Positions 48,832 to 58,267 of a stretch of 64,000 nucleotides of DNA are shown here, in pieces (the first letter of the stretch is position 1; every line of letters starts with the position of its first letter). Source of the stretch: JBBDYH01 sp040901795. GTDB taxonomy: Bacteria; Planctomycetota; Planctomycetia; Pirellulales; JALHPA01. The stretch is from contig JBBDYH010000121.1 of the NCBI GenBank assembly GCA_040901795.1, positions 1 to 64,000 of the forward strand, in the 5' to 3' direction. The translations under genes and the position numbers were made by a program. The notes under the pieces were generated by a model that was given only the letters and a program-made list of their open reading frames with translations, did not search any database and was not told the origin of the DNA.

Positions 48832-51228
48832 CTACGGCAAGCCCTTCCAGCGCCGCAGGCCCCACTCGGCGACTAGGCAGGCGATCGCGAGCAAAAACAC
48901 GCCTGGCCGGTGCCAGAGCGGCATCACGTAGGGCTCGGTGATTTCGGCGGCCCGCGTGGGCAAAGTCTCGACAAAACGGTCGAGATCCTTGGCGGCCACT
49001 ACCTCGCCTCCGGTGCGATCGGCGATCCGCTGGAGCACCTCGCGGTTGGCGCGGAGCTCGCGGAACTCGTTCGCCGCCGGCTCCGACGTCCAACCGGCAT
49101 GGACGTCTCCTACGTCGCTCCCATCGGCCGCCTTGACGGTGGCATGTGCGCGGTAGGCGCCTGGCTGCCGGGGAACGTAAGTCGTCTCGTAGACGCCGGC
49201 CTTGCGGTCGCTGGGTTCGGCGGTCAGCTCCAGCGGCTTGGCGTGCGGACCGCCGCTGACGCGGATGGTGACCGCGGCGTTTTCGAGCGGTGAATACTTC
49301 TCGTCGCGGGCCGTCACCGACAGCGTGATCGGGGCGCCGAGAACGTCCTCTCCCGACGCGCCGGGACGATCGACGTCGATCTCGACGCGCTTTGGCACGT
49401 CGCCGACGAGCCAGCGGATCGTTTGCCGCCACGATTTTTCCAGATCCTCCTCGTCTTTCGCCGCCCGCCGCAAACTCCATCGCCACAGGTCGCCGATCAG
49501 TACAGCGCCCGCACGCCCGCGGCCAAATCGCTGCTCGACGACCGCGGGAACGGCGCGGCCTTCGTTCGTGGTTGCTGATACGAGGATCGTCGCTCCCGGT
49601 TTGACGCCGCGGACGCGGTTGAGCGTTTGAAACGGCGGCATCGCTCGCAGCCGGACGCGTTCGGCGTTTTCTTCCGAGCGCAATCGCACCCAGGGGGCGA
49701 GCCACCCTTCGCGCGAAAGGGCAAGCTGGTAGCGCGCGTCGGGCGGGACCGGTGGAAGATCGTCAAGATAGACGGGCAGCACATCGCCGATCGGCGTGCG
49801 CTCGAACTTGCCGTTTTTGAACGACTCCTGGCCGCCGAGCATCAACAGCCCGCCGCCGCGCTGGCGAACAAAATCCTTGATCAGGAGCATCTGGTCCTGA
49901 GTAAAAAACTCCGACTCCAGGTCGTCGAGCACAATCGCGTGATAGCGGTACAAGTCCTCGGGGGCCTTCGGAAAACCATCGCGCAGCTCGACCTCGTCCT
50001 CGGTTCCCAAGCGCACGATGACCGGTTGATCGTACTGCTCGACCTGCTCCTTGTCCTTAGGGTCGAAGCCGCGGAAGAGGGGGTTGGTGTCTTCGTCACG
50101 GCTGCGGAAGCTGAATTTCGGCTCGCGCTTGGCGATCCGCACAAGGCCGACGAGCCGGATCTGATCGTCCTCTTCGAGCGCGCGGCGGAGAAACTTGTAC
50201 TCCCAATTAGGCCGGCCGGAGACATAGAGCACTTCGTAGGGACCTTGGCCGCGATCGACAGCGACCAACCGGACGTTGTTCGCCAGCGTCGCCTCGGTGG
50301 TCTTGGTGGGGTCCTCGAACTGCCGCTCTTCTCCCTCGGCCGCGACGCGGATTTGATAGAACGAGACCCCGGCCTCGCGGGGCCGCACCGGAAAGCGCAC
50401 CGCAAGCCGCGGCGCCGCGGGGTCGTCGATGGCGACGACTTTCTGGCGCTCAACTTCCTCGCCCGCCTCGTCGAGAAGTTGGACGAGGAGCGTGCGGCCG
50501 CTATAACCGCTGGCGTGAATCTGGGCCGCCAGCGAGACCGGTGCATCTTCAAAGCTGGTCTGAGTGACGGATACCCGATCGACGCTTGTATCGCCGGCCG
50601 GCTCATCGCCGCCGATCAGCACCGGATAGATGCGCGGCAGGCGGACGGCGCCGGCCGATTGAGCCGAAGCGGTCACGAGTCGATCGAGCAGCTCGGCGTC
50701 GGTTGCGTTGCCGTCGGTGAACAGCAACACACCGGCCAGCGGACGCCCCTGATAGCGGCGCGCGAGGCGTTCCAACGATGCGGCGAGCGCCGAAGCGCCG
50801 CCGTCGAACGCCAAGGCGGCGAAATCGGAAACCGCGCGGAGCTGCGAATCGTACGCGTAGCGGCGAACCTCGAAGTCCTCGCGGAGCCGCGCCGACCAGG
50901 GGGTCGTTTCCTTCAGAATGGCTTGAAGTTGCTCCGCGCGGGAATGATCGGCGCCCTGGTCGCGGAGCACCATGCTTTGGCTATTGTCGGCCAGAATCAC
51001 AAACGAATTGGCGCCGGGCCGGACGCGCGTGCCGCTCGCGAGCGGTTCCAAAAGACACACCGCCAGGATGGCGACACCGAGGGCTTTCAGCACGGCCGCA
51101 AAGACACGGGTGGGGATGCTTGAGGGCGCGCGGAGATAGCCCCAGACCAAGAGCGCGGCCATCGTCGCGCCGCCGATGATGGCGACCATGGACCAATCGA
51201 GTGCACCCCAAACCAGCTCGTGCGACAT
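48832..51228 (-). CDS. Membrane protein with VWA domain and glutamine-amidotransferase-like domain
   Basis: Seen: 798 residues from the ATG at 51228 (AGGATC precedes). Two N-terminal membrane helices (about 14-32 and 46-68), then a VWA-like domain with 'FVILADNSQSMVLRD' (DNSQS MIDAS) and 'AGVLLFTDGNATD', an Ig-like part, 'YEVLYVSGRPNWEYKFLRRAL', then a class-I glutamine-amidotransferase-like fold with 'DDLESEFFTQDQMLLIKDFVRQRGGGLLMLGGQESF' lacking an obvious nucleophile Cys; a C-terminal helix at about 775-793. Known: this architecture is typical of planctomycete MoxR operons. 78 bases downstream of DUF4175. Confidence 0.85.
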   Translation of the reverse strand: MSHELVWGALDWSMVAIIGGATMAALLVWGYLRAPSSIPTRVFAAVLKALGVAILAVCLLEPLASGTRVRPGANSFVILADNSQSMVLRDQGADHSRAEQLQAILKETTPWSARLREDFEVRRYAYDSQLRAVSDFAALAFDGGASALAASLERLARRYQGRPLAGVLLFTDGNATDAELLDRLVTASAQSAGAVRLPRIYPVLIGGDEPAGDTSVDRVSVTQTSFEDAPVSLAAQIHASGYSGRTLLVQLLDEAGEEVERQKVVAIDDPAAPRLAVRFPVRPREAGVSFYQIRVAAEGEERQFEDPTKTTEATLANNVRLVAVDRGQGPYEVLYVSGRPNWEYKFLRRALEEDDQIRLVGLVRIAKREPKFSFRSRDEDTNPLFRGFDPKDKEQVEQYDQPVIVRLGTEDEVELRDGFPKAPEDLYRYHAIVLDDLESEFFTQDQMLLIKDFVRQRGGGLLMLGGQESFKNGKFERTPIGDVLPVYLDDLPPVPPDARYQLALSREGWLAPWVRLRSEENAERVRLRAMPPFQTLNRVRGVKPGATILVSATTNEGRAVPAVVEQRFGRGRAGAVLIGDLWRWSLRRAAKDEEDLEKSWRQTIRWLVGDVPKRVEIDVDRPGASGEDVLGAPITLSVTARDEKYSPLENAAVTIRVSGGPHAKPLELTAEPSDRKAGVYETTYVPRQPGAYRAHATVKAADGSDVGDVHAGWTSEPAANEFRELRANREVLQRIADRTGGEVVAAKDLDRFVETLPTRAAEITEPYVMPLWHRPGVFLLAIACLVAEWGLRRWKGLP

Positions 51229-51306
51229 TAGAGATCCTAAATCACTCGCCGGGGCACTGCTCGCGGCGAGCAGTGGCACACGGCTGGTTCGTTTTGCGAG
51301 CGGTAG

Positions 51307-54300
51307 TCACCGGCCGCTCCCCAGTCGTTCGTAGTAACGGCGGACTTGTTCGGCGTACTCGGGCGGGACCGGCTCGCGGTCGATCGGCACCAAGGAGTCG
51401 CTCGACTCGCGGCGAAGCAGCTCTTCGTTCACGGCCTGACGCAACTCGACGAGCGGCCGGCCGATGAACTCCTGAACCAGCTCCCAATTCGGTTCCTTGG
51501 AATGGCGTCGGAACTCGGCGCGGATGGCGGTGGCGCGATCACGGACGCGGGCGGCCTCTGCACGGAGGCGCGGATCGCCCACCATCTCCTCAACGTCGCG
51601 CAGCCGGTCGGACCAGTCACGGAACCCCTCGCCGGTGAGGGGGCCCTCGTTGCCGCCTGGGCCGGTTTCGCCGCCAAGGAACCGGCGGAGGTCGCCCTCG
51701 GGGTTGCCGCCGCCTCGTTGCGGGCCGCCGGCATTGCGAGCGCTACCGCGGAGGCCACCTTGCTGTTGACCGCCTTGCTGTTGACCGCTCCGTTGTTGAC
51801 CGCTCCGTTGTTGACCATCTTGCTGCTGGCCACCTTGCTGCTGACCGCCTTGTTGCTGGCCACCTTGCTGCTGACCGTCTTGTTGCTGGCCACCTTGTTG
51901 TTGGCCACCTTGTTGTTGGCCACCTTGTTGTTGGCCGTCTTGTTGTTGGCCACCTTGTTGTTGGCCTCCCTGCTGTTGTCCGCCTTGCTGCTGACCGTCT
52001 TGTTGCTGGCCTCCTTGCTGCTGGCCGCTCTGTTGCTGCCCATCTTGCTGTTGCCCACCTTGTTGCTGTTGGTTCTGTTGCGATGCATCAGCGGAGGCTT
52101 GCTGATTCTCGGAACCGTCCGCTTGCCGGGCGCGGTTGATCTCGCGGTTCAACTGTTCGGCCAGGGCATCGAGTTCGCGGCGCGCGCGGCGCAGACCTTC
52201 GGTCTCGTCGCCCAGCACACTATCGGCCGCTTTTTCGACGCCTTGCCGCAAATTGCTGATCCCTTGCCCCGCCTCGCGCTCGACGGTGCGTGATTCGTTG
52301 ACGAAGGCCCGCTCCAGCAACTGCCGGCTGACGTCGAGAGCCCGTTCCGGTTGCTCGCGGCGCGCCTCGCGCACCGTGTCGTACAATTGCTTGGACAGCA
52401 ACGGCTCGGACGACTCGGCCTCTTCAATCGTGCGGCGCATGTTTTCCAAGAGCTGCTGGAGGTCCTCTTTCTGCTGTCCGAGGCCTGCGATGATTTCCTT
52501 GCGGTCTCCCGTGTCTCGCAGGCCTTTCTGGTTCGACTGGTCGAGGTTCGCCAGCCTTTCGGAGAGCTGTTGCTGAGTCTCGTCCAACTCGCGGGCCTCG
52601 TTGCGTAAATCGTCCACCGCTTCGTTGAACTGACCGGCGTTGGCCTGGCGGAACTCGTCGCGGAGATCCTTGAGCTCTTCGCCCGCGCGGGCGCCCGCGG
52701 CGGCCGCCTGGGTGACCATGCCTTGCTCCAAGGCCTCGGATGCGCGGCGGATGTTTTCGCGCGTCTGGTCGAGCTGTTCGCGCGACTCGGCCATCCGCTC
52801 CTGGTTTTCTTCGCGGTCCATGCGGTCGCGCAGCTCGTCGGTGTCGCGGAGAATCTCCTGCTCGCGGTCGCGGAGCCGCGCAAGCTGACGCTGGATTTCC
52901 TCCTGCTGCGCTTGTTCCTTGGCTTCCTCCAGGGCTGTTTGCAGCTCCTTGATCTGCTTGTTCAGGTCTTCCTGGCGCTGCGCCAGCTCGCGGAGGCGAT
53001 TGAGCACCTGCCGGGTCTCGCGCTCTTGCGCTTCCTGTTGAGGATTGCGCAGCGACGATGCGGAGCGCTGGGTTTCGTAGCGGTTCTGCGAATCGTCGAG
53101 CTCCAATTGATCGAGCTGCTGTTGCGAACGGTTACCGCCGCCACCACCGCCCGCCTGTTGCGGCTGTTGGCGGTTGGCGCGAACGACCTCGTGTTCGCGG
53201 GCGCGGAGCTTGAGGAGGGCCTGATATGCCGCCTGTTCGGCCGCCAGCGCCGGCGGTAGGGCGCCGATCGCCGGGCCGTCCTTTGCGCGGACAAGCTCAG
53301 CCAGCGCCTTGTCCATGTGACTTAATACCGATTCCAGGTAGGCCTTCGAGCGCGGGTCCTCCAGCCGCTCGCCCAGCGCGGTGGCTTGTTCTTTGGCCGA
53401 GGCCTGCGACTCACCGAGGAGCTGCACGTCGGGGACGAACTTGTCGGTCGGCTGCTGGGACGTTTCGCGGCGGACTAGCTTCCAGGTGGCGCCGATGATC
53501 TGCTTTTGCAGATTGGCCAGCTCTTCGGCCTGGCGAGCGTTCTGGCCGCCTTGCTGCCCTTGCTGCATTTGCTGCTGTTCTTCGCCGGTCGGCTGCTGTC
53601 CCTGGCGGAAAATTTCCTCGAAGGGCCGCACTTCAGCAAAGTACATGTCGCCCGAGATACGGCGCACGGCGCCATCGGCCCCGGCGTCTTCGGCCCAGAA
53701 GTAATACGACAATAGCTGGTCGGGCTCGGCCTTGAGCGCCTCGAAGGCAATCACGTGCTCGACTTCGCGGCGCTCCTTACCGGGCGCTGTCTCGCCGAGC
53801 ACGATCTCCTGCGGCGGCTCGCCGGCCATGCTATAGCTCACGCCAAAGCGGCGCAGGCCGAAGTCGTCGTACACGCGCGCCGTGAGCGAAAGCTCCTCCA
53901 GCGGCGAGACTTGCACGTCGCGCGCGGGCGTTGCCAACTTCACGTCGGGCGGGCGGTTCGGCGTGACGTTGATTGCGAACTCGGGGGGCAGCTTGTTGGC
54001 GCGGCCTTCGGAATCCACGAGTTGCAACCGGTACCGCCGCGATTCCTTAAGCACCAGCGACGTGGTATAGGTGTTCGGATCGACCGGATCGGCGGCCAAT
54101 TCTAGGGTGTCCTTGTTGGCCGACTCTTTACTCGCTGACGGTGGTGCAGCAGTGGCTGTTTTCTCCGTGTTTTGTAAGCCGCGTGAACTGGGGACGAGCC
54201 GTGCTTCGTCCACGGGCTTGTTAAGCCGCATGATGAGCGTGAGCTTTGTCCCTTCGACCGCGGTCACGCTGCGCGTGTCTTCGACGACGGTTTCGGCCAT

Positions 54301-55179
54301 GCCGGTGTACACCGGGAACGACAACCGCGCATCGGCCCGCAGTAGCTCGGGATAATCGAACACCGTGATTCTGTACCAGCGCGTCTGCTGGTCGTCGTAG
54401 TGAACTGCGTAGGTCAGGTCTTGATCGACCGACAGAACGCGTCCGGCGAAGACTGGGTCGTCGAGGCTCTTGGACATCCCGAGCGACCCCATCTCCGCGC
54501 TCGGCCTGCGATAGACCAGGCGCACATCGCCGGGGAGCCGTTTTTCAAACCGCGCGAGGACCAAGAGGCTCGTGCCGCGCTCGATGCTGGTGTCTTCGGG
54601 CTCGACGGTGATCGTCAACGGTTGAGCAACGTTAAGCGGTGCGTCGGGTAACAGACTCGATCGAGTCCCTCCCGGGGGGCTATCGAGCAGCAGATTGCCC
54701 AGCACGACGACGAACCCGCAGAGCGTGGCGGTTTGCGCGAGCTTGGCCAGCTTGAGGCTGCGATCGGAGACAATAGTTTCCCAGGGGTTGCGCCGCGCAT
54801 GCGCAAGGGTTTCGCCCACAACCGTCTGTTGCAAAAAGCCCAACTGTCCGCGGCCTTGGCGTGTTTCGCCGATGGACGTCAAGAGCCGCGCGTCGAGCTC
54901 CGGGAATCGTCCCTCGATGCGTCGCGCGAGCCAGGCACTATCGCGGGCCCTACGCAAAGCGAGCAGAACGCTGACACTGGCGGCAACAATCGCCAGCAGG
55001 CCCAAAATGGGCGCCACTTCTGCCGCCGGCTCGCTACCACCGTTGCGCGCCCAGCCGATAATTGCCGTCCCCACGAGCGCAAACGCGAGCCAGCAGAGGG
55101 CGAGGCTGTTCCATAACCGTCGCCGCCGATAACGCTCGGCGACCGCTTCCAACTCGCGGCGAAGATCCATCTCGATCAT
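51307..55179 (-). CDS. Giant DUF4175-family membrane protein with coiled coil and GQQQ repeats
   Basis: Seen: 1290 residues from the ATG at 55179. Three membrane helices in about 20-175, then Ig-like beta domains to about 530 ('RVYDDFGLRRFGVSYSMAGEPPQE', 'SYYFWAEDAGADGAVRR'), Gln-rich patch about 555-575, a long coiled coil about 715-1000, about 21 five-residue units [GDS]GQQQ (about 1038-1142), and a basic Gly-rich C-terminus with a helical end. Known: DUF4175 occurs beside MoxR/VWA genes; its role is unknown. Overlaps the BatA-like stop by 4 bases (ATGA). Confidence 0.88.
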   Translation of the reverse strand: MIEMDLRRELEAVAERYRRRRLWNSLALCWLAFALVGTAIIGWARNGGSEPAAEVAPILGLLAIVAASVSVLLALRRARDSAWLARRIEGRFPELDARLLTSIGETRQGRGQLGFLQQTVVGETLAHARRNPWETIVSDRSLKLAKLAQTATLCGFVVVLGNLLLDSPPGGTRSSLLPDAPLNVAQPLTITVEPEDTSIERGTSLLVLARFEKRLPGDVRLVYRRPSAEMGSLGMSKSLDDPVFAGRVLSVDQDLTYAVHYDDQQTRWYRITVFDYPELLRADARLSFPVYTGMAETVVEDTRSVTAVEGTKLTLIMRLNKPVDEARLVPSSRGLQNTEKTATAAPPSASKESANKDTLELAADPVDPNTYTTSLVLKESRRYRLQLVDSEGRANKLPPEFAINVTPNRPPDVKLATPARDVQVSPLEELSLTARVYDDFGLRRFGVSYSMAGEPPQEIVLGETAPGKERREVEHVIAFEALKAEPDQLLSYYFWAEDAGADGAVRRISGDMYFAEVRPFEEIFRQGQQPTGEEQQQMQQGQQGGQNARQAEELANLQKQIIGATWKLVRRETSQQPTDKFVPDVQLLGESQASAKEQATALGERLEDPRSKAYLESVLSHMDKALAELVRAKDGPAIGALPPALAAEQAAYQALLKLRAREHEVVRANRQQPQQAGGGGGGNRSQQQLDQLELDDSQNRYETQRSASSLRNPQQEAQERETRQVLNRLRELAQRQEDLNKQIKELQTALEEAKEQAQQEEIQRQLARLRDREQEILRDTDELRDRMDREENQERMAESREQLDQTRENIRRASEALEQGMVTQAAAAGARAGEELKDLRDEFRQANAGQFNEAVDDLRNEARELDETQQQLSERLANLDQSNQKGLRDTGDRKEIIAGLGQQKEDLQQLLENMRRTIEEAESSEPLLSKQLYDTVREARREQPERALDVSRQLLERAFVNESRTVEREAGQGISNLRQGVEKAADSVLGDETEGLRRARRELDALAEQLNREINRARQADGSENQQASADASQQNQQQQGGQQQDGQQQSGQQQGGQQQDGQQQGGQQQGGQQQGGQQQDGQQQGGQQQGGQQQGGQQQDGQQQGGQQQGGQQQGGQQQDGQQRSGQQRSGQQQGGQQQGGLRGSARNAGGPQRGGGNPEGDLRRFLGGETGPGGNEGPLTGEGFRDWSDRLRDVEEMVGDPRLRAEAARVRDRATAIRAEFRRHSKEPNWELVQEFIGRPLVELRQAVNEELLRRESSDSLVPIDREPVPPEYAEQVRRYYERLGSGR
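51753..52068. repeat. 15-bp tandem repeat within the DUF4175 gene
   Basis: About 21 copies of a 15-base unit, on the minus strand GGCCAACAACAAGGT-like, encode [GDS]GQQQ. Higher-order pattern: D-G units recur every four repeats (60 bases), indicating block duplication. Some copies are QQR-S variants near the 51780 end. Confidence 0.9.
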
Positions 55180-57275
55180 GTGCTCACCTGGGGTTGCAAC
55201 GTGCGATGCGCGAGGCGTCCGGCCAGCGCCGTTTCGATCAGCAGAATGGCCAACACGGCGATGATCAGCCAGCGCCACAGCTTCTGGCGGTTTTCGAGTT
55301 CGAAGATGCGCGCCTGGCGTTGGCGCTCGGCAATTTGTTCAGCGGTCGGCTGCGTGCCCACGCGGGCGCCGCGATGCTCCAGCTCCTCGACGGCCAAGGA
55401 CGCCGTACGACTTTCGTCGGCCGATAAGTTAAAGGCCAGGCGGCTTTCCTCACCACCCAGCACGAACTGGTAGATCCCCGGCTCGTCCGCCGAATCATAA
55501 CTCGTGGCATCGGCAGGCATCTCGAGTTTGGCGCCATCGGGCCGCCGCACGACGCGTTCGCCGTTTGCGGCCGCCGTAGAAAGCTCGACGGTTTCGAACA
55601 CGTGCCGCTGAGACTTTTTCAGGCCCCCGGTGGATTGCGGGAACATGCCGGCCAGGAGGGGCACGAACTTGGTGGAGAGCGCCAACTCGCTGTCGGCGGG
55701 GTGCCAGCCGCTGGTCGCTACGAGCAACCGCCCTTTGCCGAACGACTGCTGGAGCAAAAATGGATCGCCATTGTCAAACGCCGCGAGCACTTGCACGGTT
55801 TGCTCGGTCGGCAAGTTCACACGGCGGTGTTTCCAGAAGTGAATCTTGGTGAAGTCGGCGAAGCGCGGATCGGCAAATGGGGCAAAGAGCGGATGGTCGA
55901 ACTTCACGCGGCCGATGAGCGCGAAATCGCTCGCCGCGGCTTCTTCGACGGCAAGGGCCGCGTAGTTCATCAAGCGGGCCAGGCCTGGTCCGGCGGACGA
56001 ATCCTTGAGTACATACAGTGCCATGCCTCCGGCATCGATGAATTTTCCGAGCAACGATCCTTGGTCCTCGGATAACGTCGTCGCCACGACGACAAGCTGC
56101 GCTTCGAGCAAGTCGGCGCTGGTGAGCTCTGCTTTAGCGCCGCGCGCGAGGACTTCGACCTTGCGCCTGGGAGTCTCGACCACCGCCTCTTGCAGGTAGT
56201 AGAGCAGCCCCTTGGTGTCGTCGGCTGAATCGTCGCCGATAAAGACTAAGCGAGCGTGCTCCTGCCGCGGCGGAATGAGGTACAACGTATTGTCAAAATC
56301 GTGCGCGTCGCCGGCCAGAATTAGCCGGTCCGCTTCCTGCCCCTTGGCCGGCCATGCCGTGCGGACAATGCGGCTCTGACCCGGCGGCACATAGACTTTG
56401 ATCGGGTCTGCCGTAGTCAGGGGGCCATCCTGGTTTGCCCAGGCGAGCGTAAACTGTTCACGGGTCGAGTCGGCCTCGTTGCTCACGCGGATGCGGAGTC
56501 GCTCGGTATCCATGGTCTCGGCCTCGAGACCGCTCTCGACGAGGTACAACCCGGCGTTCGTAGGATCCTTTAATGTGACCGACTGCACGTCCACCAGCAC
56601 GCCGCTCGGCCACTCGTAGCCTTGCAACGGTTCGATGTGGCTCCCCTGCTGCAGGTCGGAGATCAACACCAACTGCCGCCGGGCAGCGGGGGATGACTGC
56701 TTTGCATGGTCGCTCACGGCGTCGGCCACGTTGGCCAGAGCGTCGCCCAAGTTGGTCTCGGCCCAAGTGGGCGAGACCGTGCTCATTCGTGAGCGCAACA
56801 GCGGGACACGCTGCGAACGCTCTTGCTCGTTCCACTCGTCAAACGATACGAGGGGCCGCACTTGCTGGTCGAAAGTAAACAGCGCCACCTCGTCGGTCGG
56901 GGCCAACTCGTCGAGCACCTTGTCGACGCGCGCGAGCGCTTGCGTCCACAGGTCGCCGCGGCGCATGCTGGCGCTGGTATCGACCACCAGCGCGATCCGC
57001 CGGCCTTCGGCTTCGCTGATGTTCATGTCGGATTGACGATAAAACAGCGGACGCGCGAATGCGAACGCGAGCAGTGCCAGAGCCAGCCCGCGCAGGATCA
57101 ACAACAGCAGGTTGTCGAGCCGGCTGCGGCGCGTGAGCCGCGGCGGCGACGGCGACAAAAACATCAGCGAGCTGAACACCTGCCGGCCTTGGGGCGTTCG
57201 CCGGATCAGGTGAAACACAATCGGCAACGAAACCGCCAGCAGCCCGGCAATATATAAAGGCGCAAGGAAGCTCAT
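55176..57275 (-). CDS. BatA-like membrane protein with VWA domain
   Basis: Seen: 699 residues. N-terminal BatA signature with two helices ('FLAPLYIAGLLAVSLPIVFHLI' about 3-24; about 55-76), VWA domain with 'ALVVDTSASM' (Asp99-Thr-Ser101-Ala-Ser103) and 'QLVLISDLQQGSH', then an Ig-like part and a ThuA/GATase-like segment ('AQLVVVATTLSEDQGSLLGKFIDAGGMALYV'), and a C-terminal helix about 668-688. Known: BatA proteins work with MoxR ATPases. The stop overlaps the DUF4175 start by 4 bases, and its start overlaps the DUF58 stop by 4 bases. Confidence 0.9.
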   Translation of the reverse strand: MSFLAPLYIAGLLAVSLPIVFHLIRRTPQGRQVFSSLMFLSPSPPRLTRRSRLDNLLLLILRGLALALLAFAFARPLFYRQSDMNISEAEGRRIALVVDTSASMRRGDLWTQALARVDKVLDELAPTDEVALFTFDQQVRPLVSFDEWNEQERSQRVPLLRSRMSTVSPTWAETNLGDALANVADAVSDHAKQSSPAARRQLVLISDLQQGSHIEPLQGYEWPSGVLVDVQSVTLKDPTNAGLYLVESGLEAETMDTERLRIRVSNEADSTREQFTLAWANQDGPLTTADPIKVYVPPGQSRIVRTAWPAKGQEADRLILAGDAHDFDNTLYLIPPRQEHARLVFIGDDSADDTKGLLYYLQEAVVETPRRKVEVLARGAKAELTSADLLEAQLVVVATTLSEDQGSLLGKFIDAGGMALYVLKDSSAGPGLARLMNYAALAVEEAAASDFALIGRVKFDHPLFAPFADPRFADFTKIHFWKHRRVNLPTEQTVQVLAAFDNGDPFLLQQSFGKGRLLVATSGWHPADSELALSTKFVPLLAGMFPQSTGGLKKSQRHVFETVELSTAAANGERVVRRPDGAKLEMPADATSYDSADEPGIYQFVLGGEESRLAFNLSADESRTASLAVEELEHRGARVGTQPTAEQIAERQRQARIFELENRQKLWRWLIIAVLAILLIETALAGRLAHRTLQPQVST

Positions 57276-58267
57276 CCGGCCCTCCCCGCGCGCCTTCGGC
57301 TGCGCATCGTCTTGCGACCGGCGTGCAATCGTGCCCGCAGAAAATCGAACAGCGCCAGCTCCAGCGGCCGCTCGGTGGAGACGGGGTGATAATCGATACC
57401 CAAATCGCGGCAGGCTTGCTCAATCGCCGCCGCGTGCTCGGCGAACTTGCGTAAGTACTGTTGCCGGACGGCGGCGGGATCGACGTACAAATCGCGCCCC
57501 GACTCCAGATCGACAAACATCGCCGGCTTTTCGAACTTGAAATCGATCTCGGCCGGGTCGAGGACGCGCAGCAGCACGACCTCGTGCCCCTGCGAACGCA
57601 GGTAGCCGAGGTTTTTTTGCAGGCGATCGATCGGGGCGAGCAGGTCGGAGATCAACACCACCACGCCGCGCTTCCGCACGGTGGCGGCCACTTGCTCTAG
57701 AGGCGCCGTCACGTCGGTCGAAGCCCCGGCGACCGCTCGCTCCAGACACAGCATCAGCCGGTGCAGGTGTCCCGGCCGGTACCGCGCCGGGAGGTACTCT
57801 GCGATCTTCTCGTCGAAGGTCACGAGGCCCGTTGCGTCGCGCTGCGTCGCCAGGAAGTAGGCCAGCGTCGCCGCGGCGGTGCGCGCGTATTCGATCTTGG
57901 TGTACTCGAGCGATCCATAACCCATCGAGCGGCTGAGGTCCACGAGCAGGTAACAGCGGAGGTTCGTTTCGTCTTCGAACCGCTTGATGTAATAGCGATC
58001 TGTGCGCGCGAACAACTTCCAATCCAGGTAGCGCGGGTCATCGCCCTGGCTATACTGGCGATATTCGCTGAACTCGACCGAGAAGCCGTGGTAGGGGCTT
58101 TTGTGGAGGCCGCTGTAAAACCCCTCGACGACCACCTTGGCCCGCAGTTGCAGGCTCTTGATCCGCATCAGCGTGTGCGGGTCGATGAACGACGCCGCCC
58201 CGCCGCCGGCGCGCGGATCGCGCGGCGAATTACCCCCAGCGGGTTGGAGAACGCGCATGGCGGGCAT
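57272..58267 (-). CDS. DUF58 protein
   Basis: Seen: 331 residues from the ATG at 58267, which shares a base with the MoxR stop (TGATG). Upstream frame is antisense or overlaps MoxR and is rejected. DUF58 core: 'YRQYSQGDDPRYLDWKLFART' (about 69-89), then a VWA-like fold with 'YLLVDLSRSMGYG'. The first 25 residues are a Gly/Pro-rich extension. Known: DUF58 genes almost always follow MoxR genes and are thought to serve as MoxR co-factors. Stop overlaps BatA by 4 bases. Confidence 0.93.
   Translation of the reverse strand: MPAMRVLQPAGGNSPRDPRAGGGAASFIDPHTLMRIKSLQLRAKVVVEGFYSGLHKSPYHGFSVEFSEYRQYSQGDDPRYLDWKLFARTDRYYIKRFEDETNLRCYLLVDLSRSMGYGSLEYTKIEYARTAAATLAYFLATQRDATGLVTFDEKIAEYLPARYRPGHLHRLMLCLERAVAGASTDVTAPLEQVAATVRKRGVVVLISDLLAPIDRLQKNLGYLRSQGHEVVLLRVLDPAEIDFKFEKPAMFVDLESGRDLYVDPAAVRQQYLRKFAEHAAAIEQACRDLGIDYHPVSTERPLELALFDFLRARLHAGRKTMRSRRRAGRAG

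Noticed and set aside
48785..49705. N-terminal extension of the C13-like gene by about 300 codons
   Set aside because: The Arg-rich sequence is an out-of-frame reading of the upstream VWA gene.
49627..51123. 498-codon plus-strand frame
   Set aside because: Antisense to the VWA/GATase-like membrane protein, no recognised motif.
51753..52068. CRISPR-like periodicity
   Set aside because: The 15-base unit has no spacers, stays in frame in a large protein, and encodes GQQQ repeats.
51346..52293. Long plus-strand frame made of LLLTALLLAT-like repeats
   Set aside because: It is the antisense reading of the [GDS]GQQQ repeat of the DUF4175 gene; no ribosome site or domain.
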